From contig NZ_JAUSVA010000002.1 in assembly GCF_030813695.1 (NCBI RefSeq), positions 992,001 through 1,056,000 of the forward strand: a DNA stretch of 64,000 bases. The letters are read 5' to 3'. This document shows, piece by piece, positions 37,766 through 46,250 of this stretch. How positions within the stretch are numbered: the stretch's first letter is position 1; each line of letters opens with the position of its first letter. This stretch comes from Kitasatospora herbaricolor (GTDB lineage: Bacteria; Actinomycetota; Actinomycetes; Streptomycetales; Streptomycetaceae). The notes under the pieces were generated by a model. That model was given only the letters and a program-made list of their open reading frames with translations. It was not told where the DNA came from and made no database searches. The translations under genes were made by a program, and so were the position numbers.

Positions 37766-39898
37766 TCACTCCGGCAGCAGGCCGCCCAGGCCCCGTTCCA
37801 GCCGGGGCGACAGGACGGATGCCAGGGTGTCGGTGATGTGGCCGCTGTCCCGGTAGAGCAGCACGCCCTGCAGGACTGCCGGGCAGTCCGGTCCGGTGCC
37901 CGGGCAGAGCACCGGACCGACGTCCAGCACCCTGATGCCGTACCGCGCCGCGAGGCCGCCCGCCAGCAGCGGGTCGGCCTCGAAGGCCGTGTCCCGCGGG
38001 AAGAAGCAGGCGTCCGAACGACCGTCCGAGGCGGCCAGGCAGGTCGGGATGTCCTTGCCCGGCATGGGGGTGTCGGCCAGGTAGGCGAGCGGGGCGCCCA
38101 GCGCGGAGAGCCGGTCCAGGGTGTGCCGCCAGCCGTCGGCGCGTTCCCCGGCGCCGCCGTAGCGGTTCAGGCCGGACAGCACGATCAGGCGCGGGGCCGG
38201 GCCGCTCGCCAGCCGGGCGAGGGTGTTCTCCCGCCAGCGGTCGCACTCGGTGAAGGTCCGTCCGAGGACGTCGTTGCGGACGGTGACGGCCGCCAGTGGG
38301 CAGCCCGGCTTGACCAGCACCTCCAGCGCCCAGTGCCGCTGCTCGGCGATCGGCAGCAGACCGGAGATCCACTGCCCGGCGTGCGAGTCGCCGAGCAGCA
38401 CGATCCGGTCCGGGCTCCGCTCGTCGCCGAACAGGCAGCGCGGGCTGTTCTCGGCGGCCAGCGGGATCTCGCAGTCCCGGCCGGGCGGGAAGTCCGTCCT
38501 GGCCCGGGCCAGCGACGGCGTGAGGGTGAGCACCCGGGTGCCGGGCGCGAGCAGGTCGGCGCCGTCCGCCGCGCCGCTCGGCGGGCGCACGCCCTCGGCG
38601 CTGCCGAGCGCCCGGACGGTACCGCCGCCCAGGGTGAGCCCGGCGATCAGCGGGACGGCCAGCGCGGCCGCTGCGATCGACAGCCCGCGGCGCGGGGCAG
38701 TCGAGCCGCGCCGCAGCGGCTCCTCCACCAGGCGCAGGGTCAGCCAGGCGGGTACCGCGCTCGCCAGGGTGAGCGCGCCGAGGGCGGTCCACGGCAGCGG
38801 ACCGAACCGCGCCTCGGCGATCGTCAGCACGGGCCAGTGCCAGAGGTACCAGGGATAGGAGAGCCGCCCGACGGCGCGCAGCGGACGGGTGGCCAGCAGC
38901 CGGCCGATCTCCGTCCGGCCGGCCGGGCGTCCGCTCCCGCCGGCCAGCAGGACGGCGGCCGTGCCGACGGCGGGCAGCAGCGCGGCGGTGCCGGGGAAGG
39001 GCGTGGCCCGGTCGTACCAGCGGACGGCGGCCAGCACGGCGGCCGCGCCGAGCCACCCCAGCAGGCACATGGCCGCCCGCCCGGTACGGGACCGGCCGTG
39101 CGGTGCGCCGGCGGCGGCGGACCGCAGGGCGAGCCGGCGTGCGAGCAGTGCGGCCGCGCCCCCGGCCGCGAACTCCCAGAGCCGGCTGGCGGTGGAGAAG
39201 TAGCCGAGCGGCGCGGACTGCGCCGTCCAGCGCAGGCAGAGCAGCAGCGAGCCCGCGCCGACGGCCAGGGTGACCAGCCAGGTCAGCGCCGTCCGGCGGC
39301 GCGGCAGCAGCCGGCCGAGGCCGAGCAGCAGCACGCCCCAGAGGGCGTAGAACTGGTTCTCCACGCCGAGCGACCAGAAGTGCTGCACGACGCTCGGGTC
39401 GCGGCCGGCGGCCAGGTAGTCGGTCTGCTGGCCGACGAAGCGCCAGTTGGCGAACTGGCCGGCGGCGGCGAGCAGGTCCCGGGCCAGGTCGGTGCCGCGC
39501 AAGGGGTCGAGCAGCAGCCCGCCGGCCAGGGCGGTGGCGACCAGCACGACGGCGGCGGCAGGAAGGATGCGGCGGGCCCGGCGGGCGGCGAAGTCGAGCA
39601 GGCCGAGCGGCCGGGCGACCAGCATCCCGGTGATCAGGAAGCCGGAGATGACGAAGAAGACGTCGACGCCGACGTATCCGCCGGTGACGCCGGGGACGGC
39701 CGCGTGGAAGCAGAGGACGGCGAGGACGGCGATCCCGCGCAGGCCCTCGATGTCGGGGCGGAAGGCGGCGGCCCGGGCGGTCGTGGCGACGGTGGTCGTC
39801 GCGGCGGTGGTCGTCGCGGCGCGGGTCGTGGCGACGGTGGTCGTGGCGGTGCCGGTCGTCGCGGTGCGGGCGGGGCTGGGTGGTACGGCCGTGGGCAC
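37766..39898 (-). CDS. Acyltransferase family 3 / SGNH protein (OafA-like)
   Basis: 710 residues from GTG 39898 (AAGGAG eight bases upstream). An N-terminal Thr/Ala/Val-rich repeat of about 40 residues precedes an acyltransferase-3 domain of some ten helices starting FRPDIEGLRGIAVLAVLCFH, with VDVFFVISGFLI and the YPWYLWHWPVL block. The C-terminal third is an outside SGNH hydrolase-like domain (IVLLGDSHAGQW; DSGHITDT supplies Asp and His). It should transfer acetyl groups to a cell-surface polysaccharide. It lies downstream of a processive glycosyltransferase gene on the same strand, so that polymer may be its substrate (inference). Confidence 0.9.
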   Translation of the reverse strand: MPTAVPPSPARTATTGTATTTVATTRAATTTAATTTVATTARAAAFRPDIEGLRGIAVLAVLCFHAAVPGVTGGYVGVDVFFVISGFLITGMLVARPLGLLDFAARRARRILPAAAVVLVATALAGGLLLDPLRGTDLARDLLAAAGQFANWRFVGQQTDYLAAGRDPSVVQHFWSLGVENQFYALWGVLLLGLGRLLPRRRTALTWLVTLAVGAGSLLLCLRWTAQSAPLGYFSTASRLWEFAAGGAAALLARRLALRSAAAGAPHGRSRTGRAAMCLLGWLGAAAVLAAVRWYDRATPFPGTAALLPAVGTAAVLLAGGSGRPAGRTEIGRLLATRPLRAVGRLSYPWYLWHWPVLTIAEARFGPLPWTALGALTLASAVPAWLTLRLVEEPLRRGSTAPRRGLSIAAAALAVPLIAGLTLGGGTVRALGSAEGVRPPSGAADGADLLAPGTRVLTLTPSLARARTDFPPGRDCEIPLAAENSPRCLFGDERSPDRIVLLGDSHAGQWISGLLPIAEQRHWALEVLVKPGCPLAAVTVRNDVLGRTFTECDRWRENTLARLASGPAPRLIVLSGLNRYGGAGERADGWRHTLDRLSALGAPLAYLADTPMPGKDIPTCLAASDGRSDACFFPRDTAFEADPLLAGGLAARYGIRVLDVGPVLCPGTGPDCPAVLQGVLLYRDSGHITDTLASVLSPRLERGLGGLLPE
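39780..39869. repeat. 15-bp tandem repeat, six copies, in the acyltransferase gene
   Basis: Six degenerate 15-mers (first copy GTCGTGGCGACGGTG) encode Thr/Ala/Val pentapeptides near the N-terminus of the acyltransferase. The period keeps the frame, so length can vary without inactivation. Confidence 0.8.
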
Positions 39899-40240
39899 GG
39901 CGGTGCTCCTTGCAAGGGGCTGGCAGCGGTCGGTGGACCGCCGGGCCGTGGGGGGCCGGGCGGCGGGCCGCGCCGGTGGGGCGACGCGCAAGGACGGTAC
40001 GGGGTAGTGGACTTCGGGCCGGTGGCCGGAGCTGCGGCTCAGCTCCGGGCGGGTCGCCGGCCGGTGGTGCGGCCGGGGGTGCGGGCGGGGGTGCGGCCGG
40101 GGCCGTCCCCGCAGGGCGCGGCTGCGCCGGGGGCGGGTGCGGTGCTGACGGCTGCGGTGCGTACGGCTACGTCGGGCACGGGGCGTCGGGCACGGGGGCG
40201 TCGGGCACAGCAGCGTCCGGGGCGGGTGCCCGGCCGCGGC
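39899..40240. other. Intergenic region between glycosyltransferase and acyltransferase
   Basis: 342 bases of low-complexity GC-rich DNA, with three copies of CGTCGGGCAC near 40170-40210 and a GCGGTGCGG-rich patch. No gene is seen; it may carry an acyltransferase promoter. Confidence 0.45.
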
Positions 40241-42022
40241 TCAGAGCAGCGGGTCGGCCCAGCCCGAGGCCAGCAGGCCGCCGAGGGCCATGACGGCGCT
40301 GACCGCGACCGCCTCCGCGCGGCCGAAACGCCCGCCGTCGGCCTGGCGGATCGGCGGTGGGACCTCGCCGGCCGCGCCGCGCAGCAGCGGCAGGAGGGTG
40401 CGGATCAGGGGCAGCACGGTGTAGGCGCTCAGACCGAGCAGCCCGGCGAGTGCCCAGTAGGGCTGCCAGCCGTGGGCCGCGACGGCCCGGCCGAGTCCGA
40501 CGGCGGCGGCCAGCAGGCAGAGGGTCAGCCAGCCGACGCCGATCCGGGCGACCGTCCGGGCCAGCGCGGTGCTTCCGCTGACCGCGCCGGTCGGCACCCA
40601 GTCGGCGCTGCGGCGGCGCAGCGCGTGCCCGAGGGCGACCACGTGGCAGAGCCCACCGAGGAGTTGGACCCGGGTGACCTCGAAGCGCCAGCGGGTCCGG
40701 GAGGCGGCCGGCAGCAGCACCAGGGCGACCCACAGCGGCGGCAGGAAGGGCAGGACCTGCCAGGGGGCGATCTCGGTGGGCGCGAAGAAGAGCATGATCA
40801 GGGCCGGCAGGGGCACCGCGAAGACGTTCACCGCACTGCTCAGGTAGCCGAGGATGCCGTTCCAGAAGCAGAGCCGGGCCGAGCGCGGCAGCGGCCCGCG
40901 CCGGAAGCCGGGGTCGCGCAGCAGGGCCAGCGAGCCGAGGCACCAGCGGTACTGCTGGCTGATGAAGGCGGGCAGGCCGGTGGGCGACATGCCTTTGGCG
41001 ACCAGGACGGGAACGTAGCGGGTGCTCCAGCCCTGGTTGGCCAGCGCCAGCCCGGTGTAGAGGTCCTCGCTGTGGTCGTACTCGGCGAATCCGCCGACTC
41101 CCGCCAGTGCCTCGCGCCGGTAGAGGGCGTTGGTGCCGCAGCAGACGGTGGCGTCCTGGATGTCCCTGGAGGGCTGGATCCAGCGGTAGAAGATCTCCTG
41201 GGTGGCTCCGGCGGCGCGCTCCAGCCAGGACATCGAGGGGTCGGTGTCGAAGCACTGCGGGCTTTGCACGATGCCGACCCGCGGCCCGTCGAGGTAGGGC
41301 ACCAGGTGGTGCAGGAAGTCCGCGCGCGGGCAGAAGTCGGCGTCCAGGACGGCGATGATCTCGCCGTCGCCCTCGGCCAGGCCGTGGTTGAGGTTACCGG
41401 CCTTCTTGAACCGGCCGCGGTCCGGGCGCGCCCGGTAGCCGAAGCCGTAGGACTCGGCGAGCCGGCGGACCTCCGGGCGGTCGGCGTCGTCCAGGACGAG
41501 CACGGTGAGGGCGCCGGGCCAGCGCACCGCGGCGGTGTGGCGGTAGGCGTTGTCGAGCACGGTGAGGGGTTCACCGCAGGTGGGCAGCAGGATGTCGACT
41601 CCGGGGTGGTGCGCGGGCCGGGCCCGGAGCAGCAGTTCGTGCGAGTCCTGGGTGTAGCGGCGCCGGCGCTGCCCGTCGCCGAGCGAGAGCGTCCAGGTGG
41701 CGGCGTTCAGCACGAGCAGCAGCAGGAAGGGCCAGAGCAGCGGGTGGCGCAGGGCGAAGAGGCCGAGCGTCACGGTGGCACCGGCGTAGGAGAGGGTCGC
41801 CAGCAGCGGGACCCAGCGGCGCTGCGGGCCGAAGTACCAGTAGAGCTCCTCGTCGTCCGGCGGGGCGGGCAGGCGCTGGGCTCCGGGCTGCCGGCCGGGC
41901 GCCTGACGGTGGACGGGCTCGGTGCTCCCCCCGGGCCCCCGGGGCTCGGGGCTCCCGGGTTCATGGTCGTTCGCGCGGCCTGGACCGGTCGCGGGCATGG
42001 CGGTGCCATGGAGTACGGGCAT
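40241..42022 (-). CDS. Processive family 2 glycosyltransferase (cellulose-synthase-like)
   Basis: 593 residues from ATG 42022 (upstream in-frame starts exist to 42106 but lack ribosome-binding sites). Two N-terminal helices precede a GT2 catalytic domain with TCGEPLTVLDNAYRHTA, VLDDAD, the DxD motif in AVLDADFCPRADF, the TNALYRREAL and HSEDLYTGL blocks and QQYRWCLG (QxxRW), the last marking processive enzymes such as BcsA. About six helices follow. It should polymerise a beta-linked polysaccharide and export it through its own membrane channel. No PilZ domain is seen. It is probably paired with the acyltransferase downstream. Confidence 0.9.
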   Translation of the reverse strand: MPVLHGTAMPATGPGRANDHEPGSPEPRGPGGSTEPVHRQAPGRQPGAQRLPAPPDDEELYWYFGPQRRWVPLLATLSYAGATVTLGLFALRHPLLWPFLLLLVLNAATWTLSLGDGQRRRRYTQDSHELLLRARPAHHPGVDILLPTCGEPLTVLDNAYRHTAAVRWPGALTVLVLDDADRPEVRRLAESYGFGYRARPDRGRFKKAGNLNHGLAEGDGEIIAVLDADFCPRADFLHHLVPYLDGPRVGIVQSPQCFDTDPSMSWLERAAGATQEIFYRWIQPSRDIQDATVCCGTNALYRREALAGVGGFAEYDHSEDLYTGLALANQGWSTRYVPVLVAKGMSPTGLPAFISQQYRWCLGSLALLRDPGFRRGPLPRSARLCFWNGILGYLSSAVNVFAVPLPALIMLFFAPTEIAPWQVLPFLPPLWVALVLLPAASRTRWRFEVTRVQLLGGLCHVVALGHALRRRSADWVPTGAVSGSTALARTVARIGVGWLTLCLLAAAVGLGRAVAAHGWQPYWALAGLLGLSAYTVLPLIRTLLPLLRGAAGEVPPPIRQADGGRFGRAEAVAVSAVMALGGLLASGWADPLL

Positions 42023-42292
42023 GCGGACGTGGCCCCCCTGGGCTTGAAACGGAACTGTGCCGTATGGCCCCACCCTCTCACATTGGCCTAGACCATTCAT
42101 GAACAAGGTATGAACCTCGCCCCCTTGCCCGCCAGCGGTTTTGACGCTACGTCACCGCCGTTCCCCTCGCCCGGCGCACGTCAACGACCGCGGACGCGGG
42201 GACCGTCCGGGCCCGGGCCGGGCCGGCGCGGGCCCGGACGGCACCCGCGCCGGCGCCGCCAACACGGCCGGTCCGCGGCCCCCGCCGAACCC

Positions 42293-42835
42293 TCAGAGGC
42301 TCTTCACCAACGTCTCGAACCGCAGATCCGGCCGCCGCGGGATGCCGAAGCGCTCGTCGCCGTACGGGAACGGCGAGTAGATCCCGGTCCGGCTGAAGCC
42401 CCGGCGCTCGTACCAGGCGATGAGTTCGGCGCGCTGCTCGATCACCGTCATCTCCAGCGCGGCGACGCCCCACTCCTCGCGGGCGATCCGCTCGGCCTCG
42501 GCGAGGACCGCCCGGCCGATCCCGCCGCCCTGCAGGCCCGGGCGGACCGAGAACATGCCGAAGTAGGCGCGGTCGCCACGGTGTTCGAGCTGGCAGCAGG
42601 CCAGCACCTGGCCGGCCCGCTCGGTGACCAGCAGGACGCTGTCGGGCTTGCCGATCACTTCGGCGACGCCGTCCGCGTCGGTCCGCCGGCCGTCCAGCAG
42701 GTCGGCCTCGGTGGTCCAGCCTGCCCGGCTGGCGTCGCCGCGGTAGGCCGACTCGACCAGCTCGACCAGCACCGGCACATCGGCCGGGACGGCCGGGCGG
42801 AACACGGTTCGGTCGTCGGTCTGCTCGGGTGCCAC
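42293..42835 (-). CDS. GNAT family N-acetyltransferase
   Basis: 180 residues from GTG 42835 with GAGAGGA upstream. GNAT features: FRPAVPADVPVLVELVESAYRG at the start, the acetyl-CoA loop in VRPGLQGGGIGRAVL, and the late motif IAWYERRGFSRTGI. The substrate is unknown. Neighbours do not suggest a pathway; it is divergent from the GH25 lysozyme gene. Confidence 0.88.
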   Translation of the reverse strand: MAPEQTDDRTVFRPAVPADVPVLVELVESAYRGDASRAGWTTEADLLDGRRTDADGVAEVIGKPDSVLLVTERAGQVLACCQLEHRGDRAYFGMFSVRPGLQGGGIGRAVLAEAERIAREEWGVAALEMTVIEQRAELIAWYERRGFSRTGIYSPFPYGDERFGIPRRPDLRFETLVKSL

Positions 42836-42907
42836 GGTGCACCGTCCTCTCGTCGTACGCGGAGGCCGGCTCGGGCACCGGCCTCCCGGCATCGTGCCAC
42901 AGGCCCG

Positions 42908-42976
42908 GTCAGGGCCCGGAGGGGCCGTCGGTCAGGGCCCGGAGGGGCCGTCGGTCAGGGCCCGGAGGGGCCGTCG
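42908..42976. repeat. 23-bp tandem repeat, three copies
   Basis: Three head-to-tail 23-mers (42908-42930, 42931-42953, 42954-42976), each starting GTCAGGGCCCGGAGGGGCC, between the GNAT and lysozyme genes. Each unit can form a small GGCCC/GGGCC hairpin. Confidence 0.85.
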
Positions 42977-43150
42977 CCGGGGTCCGGGCCGACGGCCCGG
43001 CGCGATCCCGGCGGGCACTGCGCCGGGCGGGGGGAACCTGGCAGCCGTTCAGGTGTGTCCGCGGGTACCGCCCGCCGGGGGCGGGTACCCCTCCAGCTCC
43101 TTCCGAGCAGGCGCCGCGAATCCCGCGCGCCCCGGCACCGAGGAGTGTTC
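42977..43150. other. Leader and upstream region of the first lysozyme gene
   Basis: Contains a foldable stretch (ACCTG at about 43036 pairing with CAGGT at about 43050; GGGTACC at 43063-43069 with GGTACCC at 43084-43090). GGAAC at 43033-43037 and GTC at 43057-43059 loosely resemble an envelope-stress ECF promoter, but the 19-base spacing is long. Nothing firm. Confidence 0.3.
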
Positions 43151-44035
43151 ATGCCCCGTACGTCCCGCGCCGCCCGCGCAGCCGCCGCCCGCCCGCCCGG
43201 CCACCGGCCGGCCCGCTCGCGGCGCTTACCTCGGGTGGCCGCGGCCGCCCTCGCGGCCGGCGCGCTGCTGGGCGGCGCCACCGCCCCGGCACAGGCGCAG
43301 CCCACCCGGCCGCTGCCGATCATCCTGCACCCCGACCTGGACCACGCGGGCTCGACGGTGGCCCTCCACGAGGGGCGGTCGACCAGTCCGGTCGCCCGGC
43401 CGCGGGCCGTCCAGACCCAGGGGATGGACGTCTCCAGCTACCAGGGCGACGTGAACTGGGACGCGGCGGTGTCCAACGGCGCCCGGTTCGCGTACCTCAA
43501 GGCCACCGAGGGCACCACCTACCTCAACCCGTACTTCTACGCGCAGAGCGGCGGCTCCTTCGTGGCCGGCGTGATCCGCGGGGCGTACCACTTCGCGCTG
43601 CCGAACCTCTCCGGCGCGGCCGCGCAGGCGAACTTCTTCGTCGACCACGGCGGTGGCTGGACGCCAGACGGCCTGACCCTGCCGCCGGCGCTGGACATCG
43701 AGTACAACCCGTACGGCGCGGACTGCTACGGCCTCAGCCAGAGCGCGATGGTGAACTGGATCCGCGAGTTCAGCGACACCGTCCACGACCGGACGGGCCG
43801 CTACCCGGTGATCTACACCACCACCGCGTGGTGGAGCAGCTGCACCGGCAACAACTCCGGCTTCGGCGCGACCAACCCGCTCTGGGTGGCCCGGTACGCG
43901 AGCAGCGTGGGCACGCTGCCGGCCGGCTGGGGCTTCCAGACCATCTGGCAGTACGCCGACTCGGGCTCCCTCCCCGGCGACCAGGACTGGTTCAACGGTC
44001 CGTACGACCGGGTGCAGGCGCTCGCCAACGGCTGA
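43151..44035 (+). CDS. Secreted GH25 lysozyme, copy 1
   Basis: 294 residues. A signal peptide (twin-arginine-like SRRLPRVAAAALAAGALL) ends about residue 49 (AQA). A linker of about 40 residues leads to a GH25 barrel with catalytic Asp93 in QGMDVSSYQG and the acidic pair in ALDIEYNPYG, plus the W-rich end TIWQYADSGSLPGDQDWFNG. It cleaves the N-acetylmuramic acid to N-acetylglucosamine bond of peptidoglycan, like cellosyl. AGGAG lies five bases before the ATG. The gene 336 bases downstream is a close paralogue in tandem. Confidence 0.94.
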   Translation: MPRTSRAARAAAARPPGHRPARSRRLPRVAAAALAAGALLGGATAPAQAQPTRPLPIILHPDLDHAGSTVALHEGRSTSPVARPRAVQTQGMDVSSYQGDVNWDAAVSNGARFAYLKATEGTTYLNPYFYAQSGGSFVAGVIRGAYHFALPNLSGAAAQANFFVDHGGGWTPDGLTLPPALDIEYNPYGADCYGLSQSAMVNWIREFSDTVHDRTGRYPVIYTTTAWWSSCTGNNSGFGATNPLWVARYASSVGTLPAGWGFQTIWQYADSGSLPGDQDWFNGPYDRVQALANG

Positions 44036-44250
44036 GTCCGGCGCCGTGGCTCCGGCGCCGTAGCTCCGGCGGTCGCCCGGCGGGCGGCGACCGGCGGGCG
44101 GCCCCGGAGGCGGCCGGCGGGCGGCCCCGGAGGCGGCCGGCGGCCGGCCGGACCGGCGCTGAGCAGGCCCGCGACCGGGGCGGCGCCCTACGCCCGTAGA
44201 CCGCCCGCCGCCTCGGCGGACGGCGCGGCGGGCGGAGCCCGCGGGAAGCT
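44036..44250. repeat. Repeat-rich spacer between the lysozyme genes
   Basis: Contains a 23-bp unit CCGGCGGGCGGCCCCGGAGGCGG twice (44091-44113, 44114-44136) plus partial copies, and an earlier GGCTCCGGCGCCGT repeat (about 44038-44070). The second lysozyme promoter must lie in or just after it. Confidence 0.6.
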
Positions 44251-44370
44251 CCGGCGAACTCCCGGCAGAACCCTCACCACTGTGGCGGGTACATGGCTAC
44301 TCTCGTAGCGGCAACCGCGCGGACACCGTGCGGTCCGTACACGACCATGCCCAGGACCAGAGGAGTGTTC

Positions 44371-45309
44371 ATGCACAGCACTTCCCGCTCCGCCCGCACA
44401 GTCAGCACCGGCACCGCACCTCTCCCCACCGCACCCGCCCCGGCCGCTCCCACCCCCACCGCACCCGCCCCGCCGGCCGGCCGCGACGCAGGCGCCCGCA
44501 CCCGGCGCCTGCCGCGGCTGGCCGCCGCCGCGCTCGCCGCCGGCGCCCTGCTGGCCGGCGGTGCCGCACCCGCGCAGGCGGCGCGGCCCGCACCCGTCCT
44601 GCACCCCGAGCAGGACTTCGCCGGCTCGACCGTCGCCGCCCACGAGGGGAGAGCCGGCCTGCCCGACGCACGGTCACTGGCGGCCCAGACCAAGGGCATG
44701 GACGTCTCCAGCTACCAGGGCAACGTCGCCTGGAGCACGGCCGCGGCGAACGGCGCCAGGTTCGCCTACGTGAAGGCCACCGAGGGCACCACCTACACCA
44801 ACCCCTACTTCACCCAGCAGTACAACGGCTCCTACAGCGCCGGCCTGATCCGCGGCGCGTACCACTTCGCACTGCCGAACGTCTCCGGCGGCGCCGCCCA
44901 GGCGAACTGGTTCGTCGGGCACGGCGGCGGCTGGTCCGGCGACGGGAAGACCCTGCCGCCGGCGCTGGACATCGAGTACAACCCCTACGGCGCGACCTGC
45001 TACGGCCTCAGCCAGAGCGCGATGGTGAACTGGATCCGCGAGTTCAGCAACACCGTCCACAGCCGGACGGGCCGCTACCCGACGATCTACACCACAGCAA
45101 ACTGGTGGAGCACCTGCACCGGCAACAACTCCGGCTTCGGCGCGACCAACCCGCTCTGGGTGGCCCGGTACGCGAGCAGCGTGGGCACCCTGCCGGCCGG
45201 CTGGAGCTACCAGACCATCTGGCAGTACGCCGACTCCGGCACCCTGCCCGGTGACCAGGACTGGTTCAACGGCGCGTACGACCGACTGCAGGCCCTCGCC
45301 AAGGGCTGA
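44371..45309 (+). CDS. Secreted GH25 lysozyme, copy 2
   Basis: 312 residues. It has the same plan as copy 1: signal peptide ending AQA, short linker, GH25 barrel with GMDVSSYQGNVAW and ALDIEYNPYG. The N-terminus carries an extra Thr/Ala/Pro-rich insert (about residues 13-35). From residue 115 onward the two proteins are almost the same, with long runs of identical DNA such as around 43737-43777 and 45006-45046, and the same AGGAGTGTTC leader before the ATG. This indicates tandem duplication with recent divergence or gene conversion. Both should act on peptidoglycan. Confidence 0.94.
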   Translation: MHSTSRSARTVSTGTAPLPTAPAPAAPTPTAPAPPAGRDAGARTRRLPRLAAAALAAGALLAGGAAPAQAARPAPVLHPEQDFAGSTVAAHEGRAGLPDARSLAAQTKGMDVSSYQGNVAWSTAAANGARFAYVKATEGTTYTNPYFTQQYNGSYSAGLIRGAYHFALPNVSGGAAQANWFVGHGGGWSGDGKTLPPALDIEYNPYGATCYGLSQSAMVNWIREFSNTVHSRTGRYPTIYTTANWWSTCTGNNSGFGATNPLWVARYASSVGTLPAGWSYQTIWQYADSGTLPGDQDWFNGAYDRLQALAKG

Positions 45310-45319
45310 GCCCCGCCCA

Positions 45320-45362
45320 GGAGGGGCGGCCCGGCGCGACCGACCCGCCGGCCCGCCCCTCC
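45320..45362 (+). terminator. Hairpin after the second lysozyme gene
   Basis: 10-bp stem GGAGGGGCGG (45320-45329) with CCGCCCCTCC (45353-45362), ten bases after the stop. Confidence 0.6.
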
Positions 45363-45439
45363 GTCGCGAAGCCGACGGGCCGGGGCCGGACGAGTCAGGC
45401 CAGCACGAACAAGAGCCGGACGAGTCGGGGCGGGACCGG

Positions 45440-46069
45440 TCAGAGCCGGGCGCCCAGCATCCGCAGCACCAGCTCGCCGTAGCGCCGGCCCAGTTCCTGC
45501 GGGGACTCGCTGCTGCGCCCGGTGTACCAGCGCGAGACGTCGATCCCGAGCGAGGTGACCGCCCGGGCGGCGGTCTTCACCTCGGCCACCTCGAAGAGGC
45601 CCGCCGCCAGGCCGTCCGCGATGATCCCGCTGACCTCACGCTCGATGTCCAGCCGCAGGCCGGCGACCACCGCGTAGTCCTCGGAGGGCAGGGCGTGCAG
45701 CTCGTAGTTGACCACCCGGCCCACCGTGCGGCCCTGGGCGTGCCAGCTGGTGAAGTCCTCGACCAGCCGGCGCATCCGCTCCACCGGGCCGCCGTCGGCA
45801 CCGGCGGCGGCCCGGACCAGCTCCAGGGTGGCGGCGTGGCCGGCCCGGCTGATCTCGGCGAGCAGCGCCGCCTTGGACGGGTAGTGGATGTAGAGCGCGG
45901 CGGGGCTCATCCCGGCCGCGGTGGCGATGTCCCGGGTGGTGGTCGCGTGGTAGCCACGCTCGGCGAACGCCTCGACGGCCGCCGCCAGCAAGCGGTACGC
46001 GGCCTCGGGGCGGGGCCCGGCTCCGCCGGGGAGCGTGGTCCAGAGGTCGGCGATCGGCGTGCTGGTCAT
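45440..46069 (-). CDS. TetR-family regulator of the catabolic regulon
   Basis: 209 residues. The N-terminal helix-turn-helix is clear: AAVEAFAERGYHATTTRDIATAAGMSPAALYIHYPSKAALL, typical of TetR proteins near fatty-acid and steroid catabolism genes. The ligand-binding C-terminal part is of the KstR2-like length. The gene is divergent from an SDR operon, and a dyad CTAAGC-AAGC-GCTTAG lies 90 bases upstream, repeated before the acyl-CoA dehydrogenase operon at 60.8 kb. It probably represses both operons and itself until an acyl-CoA inducer is bound. Confidence 0.88.
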   Translation of the reverse strand: MTSTPIADLWTTLPGGAGPRPEAAYRLLAAAVEAFAERGYHATTTRDIATAAGMSPAALYIHYPSKAALLAEISRAGHAATLELVRAAAGADGGPVERMRRLVEDFTSWHAQGRTVGRVVNYELHALPSEDYAVVAGLRLDIEREVSGIIADGLAAGLFEVAEVKTAARAVTSLGIDVSRWYTGRSSESPQELGRRYGELVLRMLGARL

Positions 46070-46131
46070 GGCGCCATCCTCCCAGAACTGCGCTGCGGGC
46101 CCACGGCCCGGCCCGGAGCCACCGGGGACTG

Positions 46132-46160
46132 TTGACAGGGTCTCGCACCGACAGCATGCT
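46132..46160 (+). promoter_or_regulatory. Promoter of the SDR operon
   Basis: TTGACA (46132-46137), 17 bases, CATGCT (46155-46160). The -10 end overlaps the TetR operator. The same GTTGACAGGGT block occurs at the 60.8-kb promoter. Confidence 0.65.
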
Positions 46161-46174
46161 AAGCAAGCGCTTAG
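46159..46174. promoter_or_regulatory. TetR operator, site 1
   Basis: CTAAGCAAGCGCTTAG, arms CTAAGC and GCTTAG. The surrounding 23 bp (46156-46178) are repeated exactly, inverted, at 60808-60830. Confidence 0.75.
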
Positions 46175-46250
46175 TCACTCCTGTTCCACCCCGCTCACCC
46201 CCCGCGGACGCCGTACTCCCCCCGGCCCGCCGGACGCGAAAGGACCCTCA

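Noticed and set aside
36413..42091. Very long open frame on the plus strand across the acyltransferase and glycosyltransferase region
   Set aside because: It is the shadow of genes on the minus strand: composition is Arg/Gly/Gln/Pro-rich without domains, while the minus strand encodes clear families.
43012..43150. Cyclic-di-AMP (ydaO-type) riboswitch upstream of the lysozyme gene
   Set aside because: The region can fold, and cell-wall hydrolases are typical targets, but I could not find the conserved core elements.
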